Shown piece after piece: positions 36,901 to 47,406 of a stretch of DNA of 64,000 nucleotides; position 1 is the stretch's first letter, and every line of letters starts with the position of its first letter. The notes beneath the pieces were generated by a model, which saw only the letters and a program-made list of their open reading frames with translations, was not told the origin of the DNA and made no database searches. The DNA is taken from NCBI GenBank assembly GCA_021292105.1, contig CM037871.1, positions 21,758,057 to 21,822,056 on the forward strand. The letters are read 5' to 3'. Origin of the DNA: Anadara kagoshimensis. Taxonomy: Eukaryota; Mollusca; Bivalvia; Arcoida; Arcidae. Position numbers and translations under genes: made by a program.

Positions 36901-38791
36901 ATAATGCAGTGGTTTTCTTTTTATAACCGATTGTTTGTGACATTTGATTGTTCTATAAGTACGACGCCATAAGTTATTTTTCTGTAAATCCCTCCTGTGT
37001 AATGGTGAACCTATCGTGCCTTGATCAAAGATGGCGGCGTACTTATCACAATTAAAGAACAATCAACTGTCACAAACAATCCTTTATAAAAAGAAAACCA
37101 CTTCATTATAGGAAATATCCTTTGTTGCTATTAAAGATATATATCCACCGCGTATTTGTTGAAAAATTTAATAGGCAAGCATAATTATTTGGAGAGATAT
37201 CGATCAATGTTCAAACCTCACTCGTCCTATCTCGCATGAATTTTGACCGATTGGAAAAAGTGTAGCCCATGGTTTTTGTAATAACTTCAAAAATATCAAA
37301 TATTTTTTAAAATCAGAAATATATTTAAACAATTTAGGTCATGCCCGATATTATGTAAAAAAATTATAAAAATCCAATAGATATTTATTGAAATATAGAT
37401 CAATGAAAATTGGGTGGTAAAATTTTGTTATCCTGTCTCGGATGAATTTTGACCAATTGAAAAAAGTGTAGCCCATGTTTTTTGTAATAACTTCAAAAAT
37501 ATCAAATATTTTTTAAAATCAAAACTATATTTAAAAAATTGAGGTCATGCCCAATATTATGTGTAAATATTATAAAAATCCAATAGATATTTATTGAAAT
37601 ATAGATCATTGAAAATTGGGTGCAAGATTTTGCCAGCCCGCCTACACATTTTATACCCTCTCTTATACAACATGGTCCTGTATTGTTTCAAGCCTACATT
37701 GACACTTGGTCTCGTTTATTTTAAGTTCCCACCCGAAAGAACCATGACATGACTACCACAGTGGTTGACTTTAAAAGACAACTTACCTAGGATAACACAC
37801 ATTAAAGTAACGGGTAGATTGGAGTTTCCATGGATTACAACCCATTTAGTGGGAGGAAAGATACATACACAATATTACCCTATAACATCCCAAAGGAAGC
37901 ACATCTGTAAATGTCTTTGCATCATCATCCAAACATGAAGAAAAATAGTTAGTAATTCCTGTCAGTTAGGGCAACCCAAGGGAGTCATTGTTCAAAGATC
38001 ACATATATTAACTGGGATGTAATATTATAACTAACATTTTTAAGCAGATGACTTTTCTATTTACATGTTACAGTGCAATTAGCCTTGGTACATCCCATTA
38101 CTCAGATGACCTTTACGACAGGTTTTACTGTAGAGTGAGTTTAGTATGTCCCATTCCTCAAGTGACCTTTGGTCAGGTTCTACTTACTATCAGCCTAGGT
38201 ATGTCCCATTACTCAGGTGGCCTTTTAGAGAGGTTTCACTGTATAATATACCTTGGTATGTCCCATTGCCATGGTGGCCTTTTGGTCAAATTTTACTGTA
38301 CAATGAGCCGTAGTATGTCCCATTACTCAGATAACATTTTGGACAGGTTCTACTGTACAATGAACCTTGGTAAAACCCATTACTTTGATGACAATTTAGG
38401 CAGGTTCTACAGTACAATGAACCTTGGTATAGCTCATTACTCAGATGACATTTTAGACAGGTTTGGCTGTATGTACAATGAGCATGGGCATGGCCAAAGT
38501 TATATTATTATTTTCAAGCAGGTTCGACATGTCTCGAGTTTGATTATTTGTTAAGTTATCAGCAATGAGGAATTATAGGGAGGTCAACACCTCCATGTAA
38601 TAGACAACTTACAGTCTGTGTATTCCTGCTTTCCTGACGGCTGACGACACCGCTTTCACTGCTGTTTGTATACAGTTTATCAGATTCGTAAAATCACCAG
38701 TCGCTGATGGATGCTTTTTCTGCTCTTCTAAAACATATCTTGTCAACGTTATCGGCTCTGTATCAATAGGAGCACTGCTTCCACTACTCAT
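27977..38791 (-). CDS. FBP1: Fructose-1,6-bisphosphatase (EC 3.1.3.11), complete, 7 exons, 339 aa
   Basis: Hydrolyses fructose 1,6-bisphosphate to fructose 6-phosphate in cytosolic gluconeogenesis. Exons in coding order: 38613-38791, 34809-34971, 33784-33876, 32739-32879, 31505-31642, 30576-30692, 27977-28165. All are GT-AG and in phase; 339 residues compares with about 338 in vertebrates. The ATG at 38791 gives MSSGSS and has A at -3. Visible sites: AMP pocket T31-G32-D33-F34-T35 (vertebrate TGELT); metal and phosphate ligands E101/E102 and D122-P-L-D125-G-S-S; substrate residues N216 and Y219 (YSLNEGY), R246/Y247, Y267 and K277; and E283 in the LLYES motif. No key residue is lost, so I expect an active AMP-inhibited enzyme. 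Vertebrates have FBP1 and FBP2; the symbol marks the family, not strict orthology. Introns 1 and 6 hold large insertions and arrays, described separately. Confidence 0.96.
28295..28530. repeat. Degenerate 22-25-bp minisatellite in FBPase intron 6
   Basis: Around ten imperfect copies of a unit like GATGCCATTTTTACCAAAGAA, between exon 7 and the exon-6 duplicate array. Confidence 0.75.
28698..29519 (-). repeat. Seven tandem 121-bp copies of the FBPase exon-6 3' end plus donor site
   Basis: Donor complements (CTTAC on +) lie at 28698, 28819, 28940, 29061, 29182, 29303 and 29424, exactly 121 bp apart. The native exon-6 donor at 30571 continues the series once a 1,026-bp insertion (element plus one TA) is subtracted. 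Each unit has about 100 nt of exon 6 coding sequence plus GTAAGT and some 15 nt of intron; none brings the native acceptor. Copies keep the exon-6 reading frame internally, with a few substitutions (for example NSK for NGK in the unit at 28819). Units at 29061 and 29182 are the most alike. Frames through the array are broken, because 121 is not a multiple of 3. Confidence 0.95.
29522..30545. mobile_element. 1,024-bp MITE-like element inserted in the exon-6 array
   Basis: It is flanked by TA at 29520-29521 and 30546-30547. The inverted ends begin CTGTGAAATCATTAATTT on both sides, with imperfect continuation through CAATTTTCGTGG and CGTAAATTCGTGG. There is no transposase-like frame. TA duplication and short TIRs fit a Tc1/mariner- or PIF-like non-autonomous element; superfamily is undecided. 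Confidence 0.85.
30576..30692 (-). CDS. FBP1: FBPase exon 6, native member of the 121-bp array
   Basis: The only unit with a true upstream acceptor (AATTTAATCAG just beyond 30692) and with the first codons TGKPYG. It encodes 39 residues including the substrate-binding R246/Y247, Y267 and K277, and ends NGK before the donor GTAAGTG. All seven downstream units copy its 3' portion from about codon 7 onward. Confidence 0.93.
30830..31060 (-). mobile_element. Degenerate family C SINE fragment
   Basis: The inverted tail 'cattccagtcaagataattcc' and 'gtagagaaaactggagtacc' are the complement of the family C tail. It lies in FBPase intron 5. Confidence 0.4.
32985..33155. mobile_element. Short dispersed repeat of the AACCTG...TATAAAGACC type
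   Basis: It contains AAACCTGTATATAAAGACAA and, inverted, GGACTTTATATACAGGTGGT at the other end. Related copies are at 39110-39230, 47027-47199 and 48375-48560. It is in FBPase intron 3. Confidence 0.5.
35040..35145 (+). mobile_element. Family C SINE tail fragment
   Basis: The tail contains 'cctagatataagtgaaagaattcagactgtgg' in two close blocks. It lies in antisense orientation in FBPase intron 1. Confidence 0.45.
36242..37755 (-). mobile_element. Family A SINE split by a foldback element
   Basis: Two parts of a minus-strand family A SINE (36242-36347 and 37672-37755) match successive blocks of the intact copy at 51995-52324: the tail GTTTAACATCCCAGTCAAGA, then 'gcgctgatggcattata', then 'ctcgtttatttt'. 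Everything between them is the inserted foldback element. Confidence 0.75.
36348..37662. mobile_element. 1,315-bp foldback/long-TIR element with 9-bp target duplication
   Basis: The ends GAGAGGGTATAAAATG are perfect inverted copies. The arms run some 600 bp each (about 36348-36960 and 37050-37662), leaving a short unpaired middle. TTATACAAC occurs directly at 36339-36347 and 37663-37671, a 9-bp target-site duplication. Long TIRs with a 9-bp duplication are typical of Mutator-like non-autonomous elements. No transposase frame is visible. Confidence 0.88.
38073..38480. repeat. 57-bp minisatellite, about 7-8 units, in FBPase intron 1
   Basis: The landmark CCCATT recurs at 38094, 38150, 38205, 38262, 38319 and 38376 (55-57 bp), and a diverged copy follows at 38433. 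Units contain TATGTCCCATTACTCAGATG. Because 57 is a multiple of 3 there is a 168-codon open frame on +, which I take as a by-product. Confidence 0.85.
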
Positions 38792-39582
38792 TTTGAATAT
38801 TTTCGTCAAAAATAGTACACTACCCGACCTTTTTAACCCCTACAAATCGCTACAAAACACGCAATGTTGATTATTTGTACGCGTGTATCGCTTATCTCTC
38901 AAGCCAACCTTGTCCCGATTTTGTAAACTAAATTCTGATTGGTCAATTATTACACACCCACCATATTAAGTCAAGGACAGCTACGACGTCGTTGTAAACA
39001 TTCTGATATTTAGCCAATGTTTATCACGAGAGGTCACTAACCTTTTTTGGATGTACAAATTAATTTTGGCTTATTTGTATGTTTAAAGTTGATTGTACCA
39101 CGTGTTGTAAATAACTATATATCGACCACCTCTAATGTATATAAAGACCACCATTTTTAACTTTTAAGGTATCCTTGCCAAAAGATCCTCAATATAAAGA
39201 CCACCTGTCGATAAAGAACACAAAATGTAGTAGGGAGGCTGTACCCATTACTAAGAAATTAGAGCAAAAACAAACTAATAAATAAATAAATAAATGATAC
39301 AACTCAGCGACCGATTGACTGAAGATGCAGATACAACACCAGATGTTCAGCTTTGTCATAAGCTAAAATTGTCCGACAAAACATTCATTTTTACAGATAT
39401 TAGCGGACTTAAACCCGACTGTCTTTATTCAGGAGAAAGTAGCATGTGCAGACAGCGTCAAGTGGTCCAGGAAAGCCCAGCCGGGTGAAAAAAACTATAT
39501 AGACTAGTTTTCCCCCATCCACTCGTTATAGGTCTCTGTGACAAAAATGCAGATCGATGATTATTTCTTAGGTCTCCTGGAT
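38792..39582. other. FBPase 5' flank and intergenic DNA
   Basis: It contains the candidate CCAAT box and an AACCTG/TATAAAGACC-type repeat at about 39110-39230. A 64-codon open frame at 39294-39488 has no splice or family support. Confidence 0.45.
38938..38942 (-). promoter_or_regulatory. Candidate CCAAT box of the FBPase promoter
   Basis: The minus strand reads GACCAATCAG about 150 nt upstream of the FBPase ATG, a good NF-Y-type core with its usual flanks. No TATA box is evident. The assignment is from motif and position only. Confidence 0.4.
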
Positions 39583-39650
39583 GATCTGTCATGTGCTACT
39601 TTTGAATGTATTATTTCATAAAAATTCAAAAGTAGCGCACATGACAGATC
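39583..39650. repeat. Near-perfect hairpin, 25-27-bp arms
   Basis: The left arm GATCTGTCATGTGCTACTTT (39583 onward, continuing TGAAT) matches the right arm 39624-39650 inverted, with a 2-nt indel. The loop is about 16 nt. Confidence 0.8.
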
Positions 39651-39796
39651 TTTAAAATACGGGTATATACATGTTTTACTGCATATAGTGTAGTGAATAT
39701 AGACTGACAAAAGGCGTATTTTAATGCAAACGTGCCGCATAATTAAGTTGTACCAAAATGCAACAAATAAACTAGTAAACTGGAAATATAAGCAAC

Positions 39797-40056
39797 TGGC
39801 CCCGGTTTCACAATCATTTCTTAGCTAAGATTTTCCTTAACTTAAATTTAGCAAATTTTTGTAATCTCTTTTTGGGACTACTAGTGAATATTTTTGTCAA
39901 AACTAATGCAAATGTTTTAATCTAGATTTAATCTTTAAAATGACACCCTAAATTCCCCAATATCTTGAAAATTAACAAAATTATAAAGATTTGAAATTTT
40001 GCAAGATTTAAGTTAAGTAAAATCTTAGCTAAGGAATGATTGTGAAACCGGGGCCA
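39797..40056. mobile_element. MITE of the TGGCCCCGGTTTCACAATCA family
   Basis: 260 bp. Both ends start TGGCCCCGGTTTCACAATCA, continuing into 'ttCTTAGCTAAGATTTT'. GCAAC flanks each side as a 5-bp direct repeat. Decayed relatives are at 48083-48310, about 50329-50995, 55630-55888 and 59269-59738. Confidence 0.85.
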
Positions 40057-40368
40057 GCAACACGACGTTAAGAACCCAAATCACTCACCTACATTTAAAA
40101 TTGTAGTATTGCAAGTCCAAACAACCCAAACAGTAACTGTTGTTTGTATACCAATTTTATTGTGGTTGGTCATAATCAAACACAAACATACCAGTCCATG
40201 GTCAAATCACAACCATGGCAAAATCAAACTTAAAATAAACATAAGTCATTTTGTAATGTAAAGGTGTGCACGCGTGTGTGTTTGTGTGTGTGTGTGAAAT
40301 TCAAATTTCTGACAAATACGTAAGCTTTAGCATGATCATTTTGCTAAGAATTTATTTAATTATTGTTT

Positions 40369-40371
<3 letters not shown>

Positions 40372-40401
<30 letters not shown>
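40372..40401 (+). repeat. (GA)n microsatellite
   Basis: Uninterrupted GA run beside the first copy of the long duplicated repeat. Confidence 0.9.
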
Positions 40402-40402
<1 letters not shown>

Positions 40403-40496
40403 GAAATAAACATTGAGCACACGCACATAGCGTTTCATTTACAACAGGCTAAGTATGGCATGATTTAATGATGTCAATAATTTCTACATACAAGGG

Positions 40497-41440
40497 CTAG
40501 GATGGTTGATTGTGGTGCATACGAATACCGGAACCGTGTCAACCAGTTACACCCAAATGATGAATTTATACAGATTTACAACCTCAAAGGAAAGAGAATG
40601 GTTGGTCGGTAGTTTTACATCACATCACCAATTTCTCATCTATGTTCCATGACCTGCGCAATTCCTGATGATGCTCTACTTCGCATACATCATTTCAAAT
40701 TAAAATTACATGTACAAAGTACATATATATATAGCTTGTATCTTGACAACTTGCAAAAGCCTTCGGCAACAGTATGTACAATGGTCCCTGTCATTAACAA
40801 GTTTCAACCATAAAACATAGAGGCCTTGTGATTAAAAGCTAATGCTCTTAGCTACTAGGCAACCGTAGCCGAGGGGAATTGAACCCTGAAACATAGACAC
40901 CTTGTAGTAAAAGGCTAATGCCTTAACCACTAGGCAATCGTAGTCCAGGGGCAGATGATGGCCATTGCATGCAATAGAACACCAACTGTACAATACAAAA
41001 GAAAGAAATTAAAAAGGTAAAAGTCAGAAAAAGAAGAATTGAGAGAGCGCCCCGTTAAGGGCGAGTGGTCGAATATCCATCACGGAAACACTCAACCATC
41101 TTCCCGTTTGACATCGGAGACTGCTCCGACATCTACACTATTCTGTTATGAACAGCGCAGGAAGTAATGCTGATGATCTTCGCGTAATGTTATGTAATAT
41201 AAAGATATCTGATTTCACTTCATTGTGGTGTTGTATAATAATTCATTTGAAAATTACTTTGTAAATGCTGGTTTTATTTTGTGATCAATGTAGGTATAAA
41301 GATAAAAAATATATCATTTTTGTGTTTATTAATTGCAACACATTGTTGTCGACTAATATTGAAATTCAAATATAAGATAAAATACATTTAAAACTATTCT
41401 TAGTTTTACCATACCACATAACTCTTTACTGCATTGGTAT
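40497..41440 (-). repeat. Long dispersed repeat, copy I, with two tRNA-like heads
   Basis: It shares about 1 kb with 41936-42925 and 51945-53045. On the minus strand two tandem tRNA-like blocks occur: TTGCCTAGTGGTTAAGGCAT with GGTTCAATTCCCC (about 40950-40870), and a second diverged block (40865-40800). A SINE with a dimeric tRNA head, or a repeat that captured two SINEs, would explain it. Confidence 0.65.
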
Positions 41441-41737
41441 ATTGGCATATACCATTTTTAATGCATTTTATGATTAAATTCATTCAAAAAATAGTATATG
41501 ACACTTATAACTGACTAAATATGGCATATTTAATGATATCGATGATTATTACATACAAGGGCTCAGAGATTTAAACATCTGAGGATGGTTAGTTGTGGTG
41601 CATACGGATAACGGATCCGTGCCAACCAGTAACATACAAGTGAAATGAGATCAGAAATTTATAACCTCAAGGGAAAGAGGATGATTGGTCGGTAGTTTTA
41701 CACCACATCACCAATTTTTCATCTATAGTTCCATGTT

Positions 41738-41930
41738 CCTTTCACACAATTTTGATTACACACGTGGCGGGTGTAGCTAGCTAAACAGGAGGTGCTTACC
41801 CTTCCGGAGCACCCGGCCTCACTTCCCTGATGGAAGTTCACGTGTCTAACCTAGCTTGTTAGTTCCAAAATTTTTGCTTTGCTTCTGGATTGTGATTCGG
41901 AAATGGATTAGTATGTTTGTTTTTGACTAT
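41738..41930 (+). mobile_element. Dispersed repeat containing GTAGCTAGCTAAACAGGA
   Basis: Copies at 56500-56680 (+), 58915-59110 (-) and 60845-60995 (-) share GTAGCTAGCTAAACAGGA, 'cttacccttccggagc' and 'attgtgattcgga'. This copy interrupts the second long repeat, so it is the younger insertion. Confidence 0.7.
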
Positions 41931-41935
41931 ATGAA

Positions 41936-42925
41936 TAACGGAACCGTACCAACCAGTATCGCCCAAATAATGAATTTTATACAGATTTACAACCTCAAGA
42001 GAAAGAAGATGGTTGGTCGGTAGTTTTACATCACATCACCAATTTCTCATCTATGTTCCATGTGGTGCGCAATTCCTGGGATACGTCGCATACATCATTC
42101 AAATTAAAATTACATGTAGCAACGTACACGTAGACTTGTATCTTGACAACTTACAAAAGCCTACGGCAATAGAACAATTTCCCTTGACCAAGTTCAACCC
42201 TGAACCATAAAGGCCTCGTGATTAAAAGCTAATGCTCTTAGCCATTAGGCAACAGTAGCCCAGGGAAATTTAACCCTGAACCGTAGACACCTTGTAGTAA
42301 AAGGCTTATGCCTTAACCACTAGGCAATCGTAGTCCAGGGGCAGATGATGGCTATTGCGTCCAATAGAACACCAACTGTACAATACAAAAGAAAGAAATT
42401 TGAAAGGTAAAAGTCAGAAATAGAAGAATTGAGAGAGCGGCCCGTTAAGGGCGGTGGTCGAATATCCATCACGGAAACACTCAACCACCTTCCCGTTTGA
42501 CATCGGAGACTGCTCCGACATCTACACTATTCTGTTATGAACAGCGTGGGAAGTATTGCTGATCATCTTCGCGTAATGTTGTGTTATATAAAGATACCTG
42601 ATTTCGCTTCATTGTGGTGTTTTATAATAATTCATTTGAAATTTACTTTGTAAATGCTTGTTTTATTTTATGTTTAATGTAGGTATAAAGATAAAAAAAT
42701 ATAATTTTTGCGATTATTAATTGCAACACATTGTTGTCGAAATATTGAAATATTAGATAAAATACATTTAAAATTATTCATAGTTTTACCATGCCACATA
42801 ACTCTTTACTACTGCAAGATATGTTAAAGAATGGTGAACACAGTTCCAGGTAGAAAACATGCACGGTTTACATACTAGTATATGATTAAATACAATGTAC
42901 ATGTAAAACTGTGAACATTTAAAGA
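41936..42925 (-). repeat. Long dispersed repeat, copy II
   Basis: Same order of blocks as copy I, including both minus-strand tRNA-like heads (about 42210-42335). It ends in 'gtgaacacagttccaggtagaaaac', shared with copy III, then CA repeats. A partial tandem start lies at 41520-41735. Confidence 0.7.
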
Positions 42926-42949
42926 ACGTGTGTGTTGATAAACGACACA

Positions 42950-43002
42950 AAAACACACACACACAAAAATAGAGAGAGAGATAGAGCTCGAAACACACCT
43001 TG

Positions 43003-43036
<34 letters not shown>

Positions 43037-43103
43037 TGACCATGACATGCACCTTGAAAACACACACACGCGCACACACAGAGAGAGCTCGAAATACACC
43101 TTG

Positions 43104-43134
<31 letters not shown>

Positions 43135-43316
43135 TAATGCTTAACAAAAACATGCAAAATATAGTGCTTAAGAGAAACACACACATAACATATGGTTCTG
43201 AACACAAACACGTACACATTGTAGTATTAGCACAACCACACAAAAATCGTGTTACTTACCATAAACACACACAAATGCACATTGTGGTGCTTAAAGCAAA
43301 CATACATAATATGGTA

Positions 43317-43354
<38 letters not shown>

Positions 43355-43546
43355 TATTGCTTAACGAAAACATGCACAATGTAGTGCTTAAGGGAGGGAA
43401 TCACACACATAAACGCACATACGGTTCTGAACACAAACACGTATATATTATAGTATTAGCACAAACACACAAAAGTCGTGGTACTTACCACAAACACATA
43501 CGAATCAAATTGTGGTGCTTAACGGAAACATACACGTTGTGGTACT

Positions 43547-43585
<39 letters not shown>
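42950..43585 (+). repeat. (CA)n-rich minisatellite region
   Basis: CA tracts at about 43006-43032, 43108-43131, 43318-43352 and 43549-43585 are separated by a longer unit with 'ttctgaacacaaacacgta' and 'cacaatgtagtgctta', repeated at least twice. Open frames here are low-complexity by-products. Confidence 0.85.
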
Positions 43586-43588
<3 letters not shown>

Positions 43589-44394
43589 AGTCTTAACACA
43601 AACATTTTAAATATCACACACATACGCACCGTGACACACGCACAGGATAAAGGTAGAGTTGCAAGCTGAAAGGGACAGCTTACAATCTAATTAATTATAT
43701 TACTGTACATAACATACCAGGATGTTCGAAGCACCGAATGGTTGCTGAATTTAAAAAAAAAGTTATTAAAATAGACATCAAGTTTTGTCTAAATCACTTA
43801 TATATAGTGATTGCAACGATTAATCGGTTACTCGATTAATCGATCAAACAAGTGATTATCGATTTTGATTTCAAAAATCTATTAATCGTTCTCCTTTATG
43901 GACCCCAAAATTACCTGAGTGTTACACCTGTACGCTAATATACAAACAAACAAATTGATAACACATACCTATATATGCATTTAATTATGTTCAGTAGTTG
44001 TTTTTCATATAATCCCTCTATATTTGTTATACAACATGCCTACCTAGTTGAAAGCATGGGTGTTTTTTTTTAATTTTATTTTACTTATGTCACATGTAAA
44101 TAAGATGTAATATAATTTATGATTAATGGTCCTGTTTGTCTCATTTTTATGTCATGATCCAGTCGTGAGCGTCAGCGTGAGAGTCCAATGTTAAACCTTT
44201 AAATTTAAGTTTTTGTCTCATTTATTTATTTATTTATTTATTTTCCGATTAATCGATTAATCGTTGAAACGTCAGGCCGATTAATCGATTTTCACTTTCA
44301 ACCGATTTTGCCATTACTAACAGTTAGTTATATAGGTTAATTAATCAAAGCTATCGTTACAGAATCGTTAGCCAAACAACATTTAACATCTAGC
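43586..44394. other. Intergenic spacer
   Basis: Contains a (TTTA)n run near 44221-44243 and repeated ATTAATCG/CGATTAAT motifs (about 43815-43890 and 44247-44300) that pair with each other as a loose inverted repeat of about 480 bp. No gene seen. Confidence 0.45.
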
Positions 44395-46258
44395 AAAAAT
44401 ATTACATGGAAACTAACAAATAGCCCCCCCCCAAAAAAAAAACAACAAAAAACAATAACTTGCAAAAAATCACATGACAACTGGCAAAGACACAACATAT
44501 GACAACAAGCAAAAACTACACAAGACAACGAGCAAAAAAAACAGCACATGAAAACTAGCAGTACAACACATAACAACTAGCAAAACATCACATGACAGAA
44601 AACAATACAACAAAGACAGGCAACTTGCAATATCAACATATGGCAACTGACAAAGAAAACGTAAATAACAACAAGGAATAACAGCACATGCCATCGAGCA
44701 AACACACTGTATGTATGATGACAACTAGCAAGTAAACATCACATGACAACAAGCAAAACAACACACGCGATAAGTAAAACAACACGCGAAAGCAAAACAT
44801 CACATGACAACAAGCAAAACAGCACATGGCGATAAGTGAAACAACACGCGATAAGCAAAACAGAACATGGCGATGAGCAAAACAGCACATGGGGATGGAC
44901 AAAACAGCACATGGCGATAAGCAGAACAGCACATGGCTATGAGCAAAACAGCACATGGCGATGAGCAAAACATTAAATGGCTATGGGCAAAACATCACAT
45001 AGCGATGAGCAAAACAACACATGGCGAATGGACAAAACAGCACATGGCGAATGGGCAAAACAGCACATGGCAATAAGCAAAACAGCACACGGGGATGAGC
45101 GAAACAACACATGGCGATAAGCAAAACATCACATGGCAATAAACAAAAACAGCACATGGCGATGGGCAAAACAGCACATGGCGATAAAAAAACAACACAT
45201 GGAGATGAGCAAAACAACACATGGCGATGAGCAAAACAGCACATGCGGATGAGCAAAGTAGCACATGTTAATAAGCAAAACAGCACATGGTGCTGAGCGA
45301 GCAAAACAGCACATGGCGATAAAAAAACAACACATGGGGATGAGCAAAACAACATATGGCGATGAGCAAAACAGCAAATGGCGATAAAAAAAACACATGG
45401 GGATGAGCAAAACAGCACATGGCGATGAGCAAAACAGCACATGTTAATAAGCAAAACAGCACATGGCGATGAGCAAAACAACATATGGCGATGAGCAAAA
45501 CAGCACATGGCGATGAGCAAAACAGCACATGGCGATAAAAAAACACATGGGGATGAGCAAAACAGCACATGGCGATGAGCAAAACAGCACATGTTAATAA
45601 GCAAAACAGCACATGGCGATAAGCAAAACATCACATGGCGATGAGCAAAACAGCACATGGCAATAAGCAAAACAGCACATGGGGATGAGCAAAACAACAC
45701 ATGGCGATGAGCAAAACACCACATGGCTATAAGCAAAACAACACATGGCGATTGGCAAAACACTACATGGCGATTAGCAAACAGCACATGGGGATGAGCA
45801 AAACACCACATGGCGATGAGCAAAACAGCACATGCGAAGAGCAAAACAGCACATTGCAATAAGCAAAACAGCACATGGTGATGAGCAAAACAGCACATGG
45901 CGATGAGCAAAACAGTACATGGCGATGAGCAAAACAGCACATGGCGATGAGCAAAACACCACATGGTGATGAGCAAAACAGCACATGGCGATGAGCAAAG
46001 CACCACATGGCGATGAGCAAAACAGCACATGGCAATAAGCAAAACAGCACATGGTGATGAGCAAAACAACACATGGCGATGAGCAAAACACCACATGACG
46101 ATAAGCAAAACAGCACATGGCGACGAGCAAAACAGCATATGACGATTGGCAAAACAGCACATGGTGATAAGCAAAAACAAAACATAACAACTAGAAAACA
46201 GCATATGACAATTATAAAAAAGAAACAACAAACTACAACCAACAAAAACAACATATGA
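44395..46258. repeat. 22-bp minisatellite, roughly 60-80 units
   Basis: The consensus unit is ATGGCGATGAGCAAAACAGC plus AC. The core (about 44780-46180) is fairly regular, while 44395-44780 is degenerate. Since 22 is one more than a multiple of 3, three units make a 66-nt (22-codon) superperiod. The minus strand lacks stops in every frame of the unit, giving overlapping open frames up to 416 codons. I regard these as non-genic. Confidence 0.92.
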
Positions 46259-46382
46259 TTAAGCACACCGGCAAAAAATACATGAACTGCATAAATTTGA
46301 ATTTGTTAGTCGTATGGCTCTTCAGGACGTTTCTAGTTCGAAGCGAAAAAACCACAATAATAAAGATTAAATTTGAAAAAAA

Positions 46383-46383
<1 letters not shown>

Positions 46384-46424
<41 letters not shown>

Positions 46425-46503
46425 AGAAAGATTAAAGAAAAAAGTTTAGCTAAAATTTCACAGATTAAATTTGAAAAAAAATCACACACACACACACACA
46501 CAC
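46384..46503 (+). repeat. Two (CA)n tracts within a duplicated ~90-bp segment
   Basis: CA runs at 46384-46423 and 46482-46503, each followed by TTAGAAAGATTAAAGAAAAA and 'gtttagctaaaatttcacag', so the segment was tandemly duplicated once. Confidence 0.85.
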
Positions 46504-46634
46504 TTAGAAAGATTAAAGAAAAAAGTTTAGCTAAAATTTCACAGATTTTAAGTTTTCTAAGGTGTGTGCATGGTTTTACACACAGTACACAAAGATATGT
46601 TTAAATCTTGAACATCTATGAAACATTTTGTACG

Positions 46635-46991
46635 ATTACAGAGCAAGGTTTTACAGTACCAGTACAAGGAGAACATGGGGGTGAGATTACAGAGCAAGGT
46701 TTTACAGTACCAGTACAAGGAGAACATGGGAATGAGATTACAGAGCAAGGTTTTACAGTACCAGTACAAGGAGAACATGGGAATGAGATTACAGAGCAAG
46801 GTTTTACAGTACCAGTACAAGGAGAACATGGGAATGAGATTACAGAGCAAGGTTTTACAGTACAAGTACAAGGAGAACATGGGAATGAGATTACAGAGCA
46901 AGGTTTTACAGTACCAGTACAAGGAGAACATGGGAATGAGATTACAGAGCAAGGTTTTACAGTACCAGTACAAGGAGAACATGGGAATGAG
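46635..46991. repeat. 51-bp minisatellite, seven near-identical units
   Basis: Units start at 46635, 46686, 46737, 46788, 46839, 46890 and 46941, exactly 51 bp apart, with very few substitutions. Because 51 is 17 codons, both strands carry open frames; + reads ITEQGFTVPVQGEHGNE repeatedly. No splice context ties it to a gene. Confidence 0.93.
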
Positions 46992-47026
46992 ATTCAGCCA
47001 GTTGTCTGGTAATGTATACATGTAAT

Positions 47027-47199
47027 ACAGTCAAACCTGCCGTCAATGCCACCTCTATATTAGGGTCACTCGCTGTTAAAAGCCAGTAAATTTCAACTGC
47101 TCATTATGTTATTTGAACCACTATATAAGGACCACCTGCCCATAAAGGCCACTTTTACTGGTACCTTTGGATGGTCTTTATAGACAGGCTTGACTAATT
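47027..47199. mobile_element. Short palindromic repeat of the AACCTG...TATAAAGRCC type
   Basis: The left end ACAGTCAAACCTGCC is matched inverted by AGACAGGCTTGACTA. The interior contains 'ataaggaccacctgcccataaaggccac'-like blocks split by substitutions. The family is shared with 32985, 39110 and 48375. Confidence 0.55.
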
Positions 47200-47406
47200 C
47201 AATATAGATGCAAATCAGTTTACGTAAATCGCAGTCGTATTCATTTATTAATAAACAGGGGAATATACATACTTTAATGATTCATTCCACTTAGCCGCAG
47301 GAAATTTAAGACTTCGTCGTAACTGAGTTAAACTGACACAAAGTTCACTTAACGTTCCAGGAAAAACTTTGATTTTCCAAAAATAGTTTTACGAGTTGGG
47401 AAAACC

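Noticed and set aside
36826..37062. 78-codon minus frame in the foldback centre
   Set aside because: It spans the palindrome centre of a non-autonomous element and shows no transposase motif.
38048..38554. 168-codon + frame with HYSDD-type repeats
   Set aside because: It is the 57-bp minisatellite inside FBPase intron 1, antisense to the gene, with degenerate units and no domain.
42786..43548. Cys/Val- or His/Thr-rich open frames on both strands
   Set aside because: They are translations of CA/TG dinucleotide repeats.
44981..46266. Minus-strand open frames up to 416 codons rich in Cys, Phe and His
   Set aside because: They follow from a stop-free 22-bp repeat unit; the same residues appear in all frames with no splice sites, start context or family match.
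46557..47025. 134-154-codon frames on both strands
   Set aside because: The 51-bp unit is 17 codons, so open frames arise on both strands from repetition alone. No transcript or splice context is visible.
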